Source: Scolanthus callimorphus
Taxonomy: Eukaryota > Cnidaria > Anthozoa > Actiniaria > Edwardsiidae
DNA length: 64,000 nucleotides
Direction: 5' to 3'
Assembly: GCA_033964015.1 (NCBI GenBank)
Contig: CM066918.1
Span: forward strand, 21,225,387-21,289,386
Shown here: one piece after another, positions 22,741-33,565 of the stretch
How positions within the stretch are numbered: the stretch's first letter is position 1
Layout of the letters: every line of letters begins with the position of its first letter
Translations under genes and position numbers: made by a program
The notes under the pieces: model-generated
What the model was told of the DNA's origin: nothing
The model's database searches: none
The model's input: the letters and a program-made list of their open reading frames with translations, nothing else

Positions 22741-23790
22741 TCCGGCTCAATAGCGCTGTTCACGCTGACGTCATCCATTGTTATTAATGTGCCAACCAGA
22801 GATCGATTGGTTCACAGGCGCTATAAGGCCTAGTTGGAGTTTAAATTTCGTGTTTAGTGCGCATGCGATTTCAGTCCGAATTTCTTGATTTCTTTTGTTT
22901 AAAGTGCCAGTAGTACCTAATTTGTCACTTACCTGAAAATCCATAAAATTCGGCACACAAGTACAAGACATCATGATCTTTAGCACTACTCCATTTTTTT
23001 TGCCAGAGGTTGAAAGGAAAATAGCGTATTTTCACCGCAAACTTCGACTCTAATGAAGTATCCTCCGTCCTCATATTCCTTGATCTCAGCCCAGCACAGG
23101 TAGCAGATCTTAATTGCGCTTTTCCCTTTAGGGCAGCTCTCCAAAAAATAAGTGGTACTGTAATATGTCTTAGTTCTCCGGTTCTAGTCGACGCATTTTG
23201 TACCAATTTTAGCATTATTTTAATAGACTTAGTGGTTTTGGGCAATTCAAGACTTCACTAGAGTTCCCAGACTGTGCAGCACTAGATGCTTGATGTTTTC
23301 TGTTTCTGAATTATTGAATGATTTGTACTTCGTATATCTTGATTCACAATTATGCGGTTTGCAATCAGGTCATTGTGGATAAATTTTCTCGAAATGGTTG
23401 GAAAACAAGCAAGAACTGGAATTTTTATACCATAATATCTCCACCTCATCTCTAACACGGGCAGCTGGGAACTACGTATGTCGCAGTTTGTGTCTAAGAG
23501 TTTGAATTTATGGATCGTAAAAGTTACAGCTAAAACTTTTGCATCTCGATCCATTGTATTTTTATTTTCGATTTTGTTGTTCCGCCAGTCGCGCACCTCC
23601 TCGAAAAAAAAATCATACACCACCTTTAATCAAAACATGTCAACCTATACTATATGGCTATGGCAAAAATAAATAATAAGTTTTTTGAAGGCTTTCAAGA
23701 GCTATCGCCGCCGAACTGCTTGACCTTGACTCCCAAGTAACACATTGTTTTAATCCGTAAAGGTGGTTCTCAAAAACCTTGTCTGCGTTT
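22741..23790. other. Intergenic, nothing recognised
   Basis: Open frames on the minus strand at 22925-23245 and 23282-23623 (106 and 113 codons, neither with a recognised domain) are the longest; no splice or domain evidence supports either as a gene. Confidence 0.4.
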
Positions 23791-23914
23791 TTAAAAATTT
23801 TGCTTAGTTCAAAAGTTATGAAACTTTTAATTTTCCAAGTTTATTTTTTTTTTAGAATTTTCACGCTCTAAAAATTTTAAAAAGTCATAAATTTTGAACT
23901 AAACAAAATTTAAA
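23791..23914. repeat. AT-rich foldback repeat
   Basis: The left arm, TTTTAAAAATTTTGCTTAGT followed by TCAAAAGTTATGA, is mirrored by the right arm, TCATAAATTTTGAACTAAAC. The arms are about 45-50 bases around a T-rich centre. It is probably a small MITE. Confidence 0.55.
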
Positions 23915-25268
23915 AGAAGATGAACCCCCCTGGATCCGCGCCTGACATTCATGTATATCATATAAGCACATAAAACAAGGGCAAGCAGGTCCATTGTCAC
24001 GTGATAGTTCCTCCCAGTGTCACGTGATAGGCACCCAACAGGCATTTCTGAATAGCGCTGCGCACATAATTTTAAAAATAGATCACGAGACTCAGACAAT
24101 CCCTCTGAAATCCCATTCAGATCGGGCTCGAAATACGAGCCAGGGTAGGAGTACATACAAGCTCTGCTATAATGAGTGGAACTACAGTTTACTAATTCAT
24201 TTTGTATCGTTCTTTAGAGAGAGATGTGAGAAACGTGTGATTTGCTTGTCTGCGTTTTTAATTAGTGTGGCGTCATCTGTGCCTGGCTTCATGTAATTGT
24301 CCCGCTCTATGAAGGCTTCATAATCAAATAATCTTATACAGACTTTCAATAGTTCTCGAAAGAGGTGCTCTACTTGTGCTTTCTACAGTTTCACGATCAT
24401 TCTTTCTTTCTTTTTTACCTTTTTACAGAGCGACTACTCCAACCAAGGCCACAAAAAGAAATTGTCTTACAAATTAGCGAATCACGATCGAGTATTTTGA
24501 ACAACAGATGCGACACAAATTTTCATATTTTTAGAGGCACGATGTTAGTTGCAATCACTAAGGTTTAGAAACATTTTCTACACTAAAATGTACCAATAAT
24601 GAAGTGAAGGGAAATAATGAACATAACAAGTCTATAAAAGTCAATTCAATTTTATTTTTTCACACTAATACACTAGCAGGAATTCTTTAGTACACAGTAC
24701 ACTTAAAACATAAACAAAAAGGAAAATGAAGTGTTAATTGTTTGTGTGCGGTGGCCAGAGAAGCTAGGCTTTCTAGTCGACCACCGCTTATAATGTAGAA
24801 ATGTTGAATTACAATGTTGAATATTGGATTCGGGATGGCGATAAATGTAGTCGACTATGATTAGTTTCTTTTGTTTAGTAAGACATACACTGAAAAACGC
24901 GATATAGCGAATCATAAGTGTTAGCCCAACCCAACCGAACTCTATGCCCGATACAGGCAAAGGCTCAGTGGAATACGTTCAAACCACTCCTGAGCTCCCA
25001 GCTTTGTCATGTCTCTAGTAACCGAAAATACAAGAGAATGATCTCCTGTCCTCCCTCGACACCAACAAGTCTTCTATTTATATTCCTAATCACATGATCA
25101 GAATCATTGCCCCTATTACTTCCCCAATTATTACTGAAACCTTTATAATGAATCCATCTCTCCAGGCATTGTACCTGAAACCCTGAAAATCGCTAGTCAC
25201 GCCCATATACAAGAATGGAGCAGTCACCGATCCCACAAGCTACCATCTAATCTGTACCCTTCTCCTCC
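23915..25268. other. Intergenic, nothing recognised
   Basis: Contains two nearby GTGTCACGTGATAG / TGTCACGTGATAG strings around 23996-24030 (E-box CACGTG in each). No gene-like frame identified. Confidence 0.4.
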
Positions 25269-25271
25269 ATA

Positions 25272-25422
25272 CACAGGAAATTTCTGCAGAAACCCATGGG
25301 AAAAACTGAATTTCCCATGGTAGAAGAATGGTCCCATGGATATCCATGTGAATTTGGAACACGTGTGTACCTTGGGAAATTCAGCTTTTCCTATGGATGG
25401 GATTCTGCAGAAATTCCCTGTG
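25272..25422. mobile_element. CACTA-like MITE, 151 bp
   Basis: Long inverted termini beginning CACAGGAAATTTCTGCAGAA on the left and the reverse of a matching GAAATTCCCTGTG on the right; arms about 47 bases. The flanks are ATA at 25269-25271 and ATA at 25423-25425. A 3-bp duplication with CAC termini fits CACTA/EnSpm, although TIRs this long relative to length are typical of any MITE. Confidence 0.65.
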
Positions 25423-25469
25423 ATAATGATAAGCTCCCACAAAAAGTAAATACCTAATATGAAAATCCA

Positions 25470-25620
25470 CAATAGAGTGGTTTCCATAAACCCGTGGAAT
25501 ACACTTCAGCATGTTTAGTAGAAATACACTCTAATTTCTTTCTTCTTTTTTGTGATGGCTTGACTACTACACTTTGACTATTACACTTTGTTCCACGGGT
25601 TTATGAAAACCACTCTATTG
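25470..25620. mobile_element. MITE with CAATAGAGTGG termini, 151 bp
   Basis: The left end reads AATAGAGTGGTTTCCATAAA then CCCGTGGAA; the right end is its reverse complement with one difference, finishing CCACTCTATTG. No clear target duplication. It lies 48 bases from the previous MITE. Confidence 0.7.
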
Positions 25621-26027
25621 AATAAAAAGACTACCATTGAATACCTAGGCATCTACATCAACAAGCATTTAAAATGGAAAATAGACAACAGATAAAGCAA
25701 GTGCAAAGCAAAAGGCTAAACACACTGGTGTGAAAAAATTGTTTTAGATTTTTATAAGAATTGCAGCCCAAAAAGCTGAAATATACTTGGGTGGTTTTGG
25801 TTGATGTAGTCGAACTGCAAGTTGCTATGGCACTTTGTCATGTATGAAGTTTCTACAGAAACAACTAAGAAACCTGAACTTTCTCTTTGACAACAAAATC
25901 TTTGTTATTTCACAAATTCTTATTTCACATACTTGCAAATATTATAATGTAATTATATGAAAATGATGATAAGTGATAAGATAATTTTAAAGAATGTGAT
26001 GCATGGGTAATATAATTATAAGTTTTT
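25621..26027. other. 3' flank of the FoxO-like gene, nothing recognised
   Basis: AT-rich. No AATAAA was confidently placed as the polyadenylation signal of the minus-strand forkhead gene. Confidence 0.35.
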
Positions 26028-29000
26028 TTAGTTGAACGTTGTCTGTGTGCCCCTTGATTTCCAACGCGGTTTTTTACGCCTCTGTTTGCGCATGTCATCT
26101 GTGGCTACCATCCACCATGACCGGTAGGGGTTGCTTGGGTCCGGCAGACGCACGAAACGCTGTCGAAGCGATAACGTGTGCCTGATAGCGTTCTGAAATT
26201 GAACAAACGAAAAGAGGGTCAAACCCTAGGGCCAAGAAGTCAAGAGGCGTGGCCAGGGGATTCCTGGGGAGGAAGGGGGAGGGGGGTTGACCCCGTTTTG
26301 AGAAAAAGTTCGTTGATTATAGGTGGACGTATCGTCTTTCTTATTTTTAACATAAGTTATACGAAAATAAAATGTAGCCCATCACAAAGTGATGGTTAGA
26401 TTTTAAACTTTGTTTTGTACACGAATCAGCATCAGAAGACGACATTTACCTTTTGACATCGACATTTGCTCAACAGTACATATATTTTAAAACATTCGAT
26501 TTCAAGGAGTAGTAATCTGGAATAGAATGAATGAATTATTCAAATGTTTTAAGTGTTTCAAATAAATTTTAGTCTTCTATCAAAGCCAATTTTCTAAATT
26601 CATATTAGTCTCTTTCATTTCGCTTTCTCTCTCATCACTTGTCATCACTGACTTAATGTTTTTTTTTCTGTCCTATTTTCTCTTTATTGCATTTCTTGCT
26701 GTGTTGTTGTTTGTATTTGTGCCCTGCTGCCTAGCTCGAGTAGCTTTTTAATTATTTTCTAGGCATCATCATATCAAACGCAGGGTTTTTTCATTTTTAT
26801 ACAATGTTCAGTGTGATATGTAAACAAAGATATTTGTTGTTGTTGATGATAAATTCAACAAATATGAGTGCCTTTCATCAGCTTGAGTACTTGGTTAGGG
26901 GGATTGACCATTAGATTTTTTGTTAGGGGGGTGACACCTTATTTCGCATGATCGATTTTTTTTCGGGCATCAGGTTCTGCAAGCATTTTTTCCCCCGGAA
27001 TTTGTATTTGTTTTTTTTTACTAGCGTAGATCTCTGCTTTTTTTGGGGGGAAGGATTGGCCTTGCTCGAATTGTTTGGGGGAATTGCCCTCACCCTCCCT
27101 CCTCCTCTCCCCCAGTTTCTAATGGTCCATCCCTTGAAGTGACTAGACGCAAACTGAAAGGCAAATGATGTAACAGATGTAGCAAGTGCTAAATACAATG
27201 CTCGTTTAGGCCTACGGCAAACGTTGAACTTCAGTCGACCTTCTTCTGACGAACCCTTCCTTTTTCAAAGGATGCCGCTTCATTGGACTTTATAATAGAA
27301 AACTTTCTATTGTTTTGGATTTGAACGGCGCGACTCTGGCACGAGGTTTGCCGTAGGCCTTAGTGTATTCACGGGTCACTAATACCCATTTAACTGTTGG
27401 TATAGATATGTTTCACATGCATTTTGGGAGGCGTGGTTTTCAAGCAAATAATCTCCCAACAACGATTTGCTCCGTATTTGTATTTTTTTAGAACGATCGA
27501 TTTGCATAGGCAATATTAAAACATGCAGCTAGTTATTTTTGTACATTGTGTATATTACATACAGATGCTCACAATAACAAGAAAGACTAGATTGTTTTCC
27601 ATAGAGACTTCGCATGGCTGCATTGTGATTTAAAATGCGGCAAATATGTAACTATAACAAAACCATGCCACCTGTAGTACAATCTCGACATGATAGTTAC
27701 ACCCGAGGAGGCATTGTAGAAGCCCCGAGTATAAGGAGAGAAAAAGTACGGTATCCAGAAAAAAATTCAATTTGTAGGGACTCACTTTCCAATTGCCTGA
27801 AGCGCGCAAACTGTTTCGGGTACAATGGGAGGATCAGTTCTGAAATCTGAGTCTTTTCTCTCCAAGCGTTTGAAGCTGTTAGCAAAGACTCTTGCGTTTA
27901 GGAGCATCGTTTTCTTCTTTTTTCTCACTAAAGTGTCTTTTAATTTGTGTTCTGAATTTTAAACGCTTATTTAACGAATCATTGTTTTGTTTTCAATAAT
28001 ATCCGGAAGCTGAAAGTTTTGTGCTTTAACGCTGAGCTCGCGAAACCATTCCATCGTTTTAGCGAATCGTGCTCGAGGATACAGCGGCCGAGCATGACTG
28101 AATACATACTTTTGACTTGAGTCTTTAGGAATCTGACAAAACCACTTCGACCACAAACCACTTCTTACTACACTTCGACCGTCTTTCTTTCGGCCCGAGC
28201 AAAATAGAAACCTGCTGAGGGCATTCCAAATAGTACTAAATAAACCCCCACAAATATAAAACCCAAATCCCTTAAAATGTTCGTTCTTAAAAAGGACGGG
28301 GCTAGCTTTAGGGAGACTTTAACTAGTTTACTTTTGTTTACGTTTCGTTCCGCGATTAGTCAATATCGCTATTCTGTTTCGAATTCGAATCATCTTACTA
28401 AAATTAATATTCAACGCAAATGGAAATTGTGAGTAATACAGATTTTTAATCTGTAATTTGCATTCATTCCACGAGCAGTATTACAATGGCTGCAAGCTGA
28501 AGCTGCGTTTGTTTGTGATAAAGTGAGTAAGACTACGCATGCGCGATTGTCTCACATAAGCGAGACAGGCTAAAGACACGAAAGCGTAAACACGCTCAAA
28601 ATGAGACATATACTATTTATAATGGCCGTATTTCTTAATCACCAGACTAGCACGACATTTGAAACTAATTCACGCTTACCTTCCATCCCTTTGTAGAGGG
28701 TAAATGCTCTTTGTCTTTAAAATACGGAACATTTAAAACAAACCAGTCATAGATCTGAGGTAGGGTAAGCCTCTGCATTGTAGAGTTCTTAATAGCGGTG
28801 GCGATGAGATCGGAGTAGGATTCATTACCCCAAGGGTTCTTCTTTGCCTTTCCCTCCCCCTGAAGGGTTTCGTGTTCTTTCGGTTCCTCTTCTTCAAACA
28901 CCTCTTTACATGGAGGGTTCCTGACTATAACAGATGCTTGCAAATGTCTTTTAATCCCTGCCTCTTGGCCGAGCCTTTCCCTGTAGTATTCTCTCCTACT

Positions 29001-29222
29001 GTAGGCGCTAAAAGCCGACGAATTCCAGTCTTGCGCATGTAATCTTCTGTGCGCGCGACAGCAAAAATCGTCTTGATCACTACAGGCCTGGCGCGACACA
29101 CAACCAGAAGGTAGATAGCGCGGGTAGTGGATCGAGCTCTTCTGTGGTTCGATCATTCGTACTTGTAGCCCACTATGCACAGATTCGGGAACTCCAAGGT
29201 AGTCCACACTATAGCCCGTCAT
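26028..29222 (-). CDS. FOXO: FoxO-like forkhead transcription factor, two exons
   Basis: Forkhead (winged-helix) DNA-binding regulator; FoxO proteins act in the nucleus downstream of insulin/AKT signalling. Exon 1 is 29222-28680 (181 codons) ending GWK with donor GTAAGC. Exon 2 is 26192-26028 (54 codons plus stop) after acceptor TTTCAG. Both are phase 0, and the intron falls exactly where FoxO genes split the forkhead domain. Domain marks are NPWGNESYSDLI (WGN is FoxO-type), LPQIYDW, VPYFKDKE, then NAIRHTLSL (recognition helix, T where N is usual) and SWWMV. A basic tail RKQRRKKPRWK could be a nuclear signal. The protein ends only about 20 residues after the domain, at 235 in total, so the long C-terminal transactivation region of FoxO is absent. 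The N-terminus shows no clear AKT/14-3-3 RxRxxS/T site. A downstream exon cannot be excluded, but the stop has no convincing donor before it. Confidence 0.85.
26896..27125. mobile_element. Possible TIR element with GGACCATTAGA ends
   Basis: In the FoxO-like intron, GGGGGATTGACCATTAGA on the left is mirrored by TCTAATGGTCCATCCC on the right, each followed by G-rich or C-rich runs. The ends are imperfect and no duplication is clear, so this is tentative. Confidence 0.35.
27209..27359. mobile_element. Harbinger-like MITE, about 150 bp
   Basis: Terminal inverted repeats GGCCTACGGCAAAC are exact at both ends, flanked by TTA at 27206-27208 and TTA at 27360-27362. A TTA target duplication with GG-starting termini fits PIF/Harbinger non-autonomous elements. 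It sits in the intron of the FoxO-like gene. Confidence 0.75.
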
Positions 29223-29284
29223 CTTTTCTGTAAACTACAAATAACACAACTTATTTCAAGGCAGCAGTGTAACAGATACGCCGC

Positions 29285-29332
29285 GTAAACAAAGCGCGCT
29301 CGGTTTCGCGTGAGTTTAGCCTGATGACGTCA
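29285..29332. promoter_or_regulatory. FOXO-type site and CRE upstream of the FoxO-like start
   Basis: GTAAACAA at 29285-29292, the core of the DAF-16/FOXO binding element, lies about 65 bases upstream of the ATG. A perfect CRE palindrome TGACGTCA lies at 29325-29332, about 105 bases upstream. Together they suggest autoregulation plus CREB/ATF input. This is inferred from motifs only; both are short enough to occur by chance. Confidence 0.4.
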
Positions 29333-29832
29333 CTTACAGGGTCGATTTGAGAGATTGAGGTATTGTCAGACAGTTTGAGAGGTTAAAGTGTAGTTAAGAC
29401 TGAAATGTTGATAGATTGGCCCGGACATAAGGAAGTAGTACGGCCATTTGAATAACAATATGAATGTGTGAAAAAGCCATTTAGTAACTTGTTAGAGTTA
29501 TAGCCCTGTAAGGGACATACCATTAGATCCCTCCCCTTAGATCGCCAAAAAATAACGCGCAAGGTTCTGAGCATAAAAATAAATTCCGGTTAGCAAAATA
29601 GCCGGTTAGCAAAATAAAATAACAAAATAAAATAAAATAGTTTCGCCCATCTCGTTATTATTATTCCCAAAATACTCATTTTTTTTTTGAAAGAGTGCAC
29701 TGGTGCCGATCTCAGGGAGGGCAAAAAAAAGCCCTCGTCCTCGACCTCCCAAGTTCTTAAAGGAGCGGTGTGACGATTTTAGATCTAAAATCACCATTTT
29801 TTTTGGTGATGTAAAACATATACAGATAACTG

Positions 29833-30020
29833 ATGGATAGCCAAAATACTAGTCTAGGTTTGTTAAATAGCCCTTTAACTACAAATCAATCACATGACAG
29901 AAGGCTTCATGGACCTATTACAGAGCGGATGGAAACGGATTGCAACAATGAGTTTTTGAAATCTTGTCAGGATGACAAGTTTTCAAAGTTTGAATTAACA
30001 TCAAAATTTTCTTGTAAGTC
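29833..30020 (+). CDS. Possible first exon, unidentified
   Basis: From ATG 29833 an open frame of about 60 codons (polar, with MDSQNTSLG at the start and ITERMETDCNN in the middle) runs to a TCTT|GTAAGT donor near 30014. The polar composition and a good donor are the only support; no family is recognised and no partner exon was found. It may be chance. Confidence 0.15.
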
Positions 30021-30229
30021 GGCAGTCTTGCCGCTAAAACTTGCCTGCATTGACTAATTAGGCTAATACCAAGTCATATAAGTGATTTGGGGATGATTAC
30101 ATTACAAATTTAGTGTTGTCTGTTAAGGTATGGGGAAAGATTCAAAGGGTCCTTTTGCAAAATAGATGTCATTTTGTCTGCTTTATATGTCATTTTAAAA
30201 GCTTTTGAAAAGTAGAACACAGATATGAT

Positions 30230-30800
30230 ATTTTCATAAATTATTGATAAATAAAATCAATAATTATTGGCAAAAACTGATTTTCTCGTTTGACCAAGTT
30301 CTAGTCCGTCAGAAATGTGCCAGTCTGTCTCGCCACGTCATCAAAACCTCACAAAAAAGGTATCGAGACAGAATTTCCGTCATTCTTATTTGTTCAAGCA
30401 CAACTTTCAGTCCATGTTCTCTCCTCTGATCTCAGGGGTGATGTGCACTTAAAGGGGCACTCGCACGCTTAATTATTGTACAGCCTGTCAAAAAATAAGT
30501 ATTTTTCTAATCACCAAAAACACATTTGCGTTTACCGCGAAGTGTTTTTATCTATTATCAAGAGGATGGAATGGGATTGCGATTTCAATTGTTTGCTTGT
30601 CAGGCAAGCGTGCGAGTGCCCCTTTAAAGGTAATTCGGCAAAAAAGTTTCCATTTTGACTGCTTTTAAACTAGGTACATATTTGAAGAGTAGAAAAGAAG
30701 TAATATTTTTTTGATATGTTAATGACATTAATAATTATCTAATAAATTATAATTATCTATAAAACTATTTTCTCATTTGGGTAAGTTGTCCGTCAGAACT
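30230..30800. repeat. Diverged direct duplication split by a MITE
   Basis: The segment from about 30160 to 30315 (ending GTCCGTCAGAA) has a diverged copy at about 30655-30800, again ending GTCCGTCAGAA. A TTAA-flanked MITE lies between the two copies. Confidence 0.45.
30453..30623. mobile_element. TTAA-flanked MITE with perfect 18-bp TIRs
   Basis: Termini AGGGGCACTCGCACGCTT are identical at both ends in opposite orientation, flanked by TTAA at 30449-30452 and 30624-30627. TTAA duplications point to a piggyBac- or Kolobok-type transposase. It is 171 bp with no coding capacity. The perfect ends suggest recent movement. Confidence 0.8.
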
Positions 30801-31290
30801 CAATAGAACCACCGATTTTTGTATCAAGGTGGTCCCAAGTGTGCCGTAGAATTGTATTAAGGAAATTGTATTGATGTAAACCTTTGTGGAATAGAATTAG
30901 CTGCTCGAAACTAGAAAATGATTTATTTAGTTTTGGGGAAATAGTTATTAATTTAATAAATAATTTGCTAATTGCTAATGAAAATATAATATTTGTTTTC
31001 TACGATTCAAATTTATATTGAAATTTGAAGTATTTTCGTCTGATATCTAGCCAATGGAAGTGGATTCCTTTTTTATTTCTTCTGAACAGTTTTCAAACTT
31101 GGAAATCGGAAATCGGACGAATGCCTCTTAAATGGCCCATTCAGCTAAGCTAACTTCTCAACATTTTGTTGGAACAACTGCGAAAGCCCATTTAACCCTC
31201 GAGAAACTGGCACACATCACACTATCACGTAAAAGGCTTGTGTTATAACACTGACAATAACATTACTATCTACTCCCTCCCTGTCTATTA
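30801..31290. other. Intergenic, nothing recognised
   Basis: AT-rich single-copy-looking sequence ahead of the 66-bp array. Confidence 0.4.
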
Positions 31291-31299
31291 GTAGGGAGT

Positions 31300-33565
31300 A
31301 GAATATCTCAGTCAGCTTTGCTACCCACAGATAATATAGGGAGATTTTGGTTGGTTAGCGGCTCCAGGATATCTCAGTCATCTTCGTTACCCACAGATAT
31401 TGTAGGGAGATCTTGGTTGATTATTGGGCCCAGGATATCTCAGCCAGCTTTGTTACCCACATATAACGTAGGGAGATCTGGGTTGGTTTAGCAGGCCCAG
31501 GATTCTCAGCCAGCTTTGTTACCCACAGATAATAGGGAGATTTCGGTTGGTTAGCGGGTCCAGGATATCCCAGTCATCTTCGTTACCCACAGATATTGTA
31601 GGGAGATCTTGGTTGATTATTGGGCCCAGGATATCCCCAGCTTTGTTACCCACAGATAACGTAGGGAGATCTGGGTTGGTTTAGCAGGCCTAGGATATCT
31701 CAGTCAGCTTTGTTAACCACAGATAATGTAGAGAGATCTTGGTTGGTTATTGGGTCCTGGATATCTCAGTTGGCTTTGTTCCCCACAGATATTTTAGGGA
31801 GGACAGATATTGTAGGGAGATCTGGGTTGGTTGTTGGATTCAGGATATCACAGTCAGCTTTGTTACCAACAGATATTGTAGGGAGATCTGTTGGGTTAGT
31901 AGCGGGTCCAGGATATCTCAGTCAGCTTTGTTAACCGCAGATAATGTAGGGAGATCTTGGTTAGTTCGGGTCCAGGATATCTCAGTCAGCTTTGTTATAC
32001 CAACAGATATTGTAGGGAGATCTGGGTTGGTTATTGGTTCCAGGATATCTCAGTTACCTTTATTACCCACAGATATTGTAGGGAGAACTAGGTTGGTTAT
32101 TGGTTCCAGGATATCCCAGTTACCTTTATTACCCACATATAATGTAGGGAGATCTGGGTTGGTTATTGAGTCCTGGATATCTCAGTCAGCTTTGTTACCC
32201 ACAGATATTGTAGGGAGAACTGGGTTTGTTATTGGGTCCAGGACATCTCAGTTACCTTTGTTACCAACATATATTGTAGGGAGATCTGGGTGGTTAGTTC
32301 GGGTCCAGGATATCTCAGTCTGCTTTGTTGCCCACAGATATTGTAGGGAGAACTGGGTTTGTTATTGGGTCCAGGACATCTCAGTTACCTTTGTTACCAA
32401 CATATATTGTAGGGAGATCTGGGTGGTTAGTTCGGGTCCAGGATATCTCAGTCAGCTTTGTTACCCACAGATATTGTAGGGAGAACTGGGTTGGTTATTG
32501 GGTCCAGGACATCTCAGTCTGCTTTGTTACCCACAGATATTGTAGGGAGATCTGGGTGGTTAGTTCGGGTCCAGGATATCTCAGTCAGCTTTGTTACCAA
32601 CATATATTGTAGGGAGCACTGGGTTGGTTATTGGGTCCAGGATATCTCTGTCTGCTTTGTTGCCCACAGATATTGTAGGGAGATTTTGGTTGGTTGCTGG
32701 GTCCAGGATATTTTAGTCAGCTTTATTACCAACAGATATTGTAGGGAGATCTTGGTGGTTAGCGTGGGTCCAGGATATCTCAGTCAGCTTTATTACCAAC
32801 AGATATTGTAGGTAGATCCTGGTGGTTAGCGTGGGTCCGGGATATCTCAGTCAGCTTTGTTACCCACAGATATTGTAGGGAGATTTTGGTTGGTTGCTGG
32901 GTCCAGGATATTTTAGTCAGCTTTATTACCAACAGATATTGTAGGGAGATCTTGGTGGTTAGCGTGGGTCCAGGATATCTCAGTCAGCTTTATTACCAAC
33001 AGATATTGTAGGTAGATCTTGGTGGTAGCGTGGGTCCGGGATATCTCAGTCAGCTTTGTTACCAACAGATATTGTAGGGAGATTTTGGTTGGTTGCTGGG
33101 TCCAGGATATTTTAGTCAGCTTTATTACCAACAGATATTGTAGGGAGATCTTGGTGGTTAGCGTGGGTCCAGGATATCTCAGTCAGCTTTGTTACCAACA
33201 GATATTGTAGGGAGATTTTGGTTGGTTGCTGGGTCCAGGATATTTTAGTCAGCTTTATTACCAACAGATATTGTAGGTAGATCTTGGTGGTTAGCGCGGG
33301 TCCAGGATATCTCAGTCTGCTTTGTTACCCACAGATCGTGTAGGAAGATCTTGGTGGTTAGCGCGGGTCCAGGATATCTCAGTCTGCTTTGTTACCCACA
33401 GATCCTTGTAGGGAGATCTTGGTGGTTAGCGCGGGTCCAGGATATCTCAGTCTGCTTTGTTACCCATAGATATTGTAGGGAGATCTGGGTGGTTAGCGGA
33501 TCCAGGATGTCGGCTCAGTTATCTTTGTTACCCACAGATATCTTGGTCCGGGATATCTAATCTGC
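31300..33565. repeat. Tandem array of a 66-bp unit, about 2.3 kb
   Basis: About 34 copies of a unit containing CAGGATATCTCAGTCAGCTT, TGTTACCCACAGATATTGTA and GGGAGATCTGGGTTGGTTA. Units in the middle are exactly 66 bases apart (for example TTACCCACAG at 32461 and 32527). Higher-order pairs exist: the variant GGACATCTCAGTTACC recurs 132 bases apart, and the variant GATATTTTAGTCAGC recurs every two or three units after 32680. Because 66 is a multiple of three, a 246-codon frame opens at 31739-32479; it is repeat-derived and lacks any protein signature. Confidence 0.95.

Noticed and set aside
26028..26222. Stand-alone small gene
   Set aside because: It starts mid-domain (recognition helix of a forkhead) behind a TTTCAG acceptor and joins in phase to the exon at 28680-29222.
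31739..32479. 246-codon open frame on the plus strand
   Set aside because: It runs entirely through the 66-bp tandem array; the length divisible by three keeps it open. No start context, composition or domain supports a protein.
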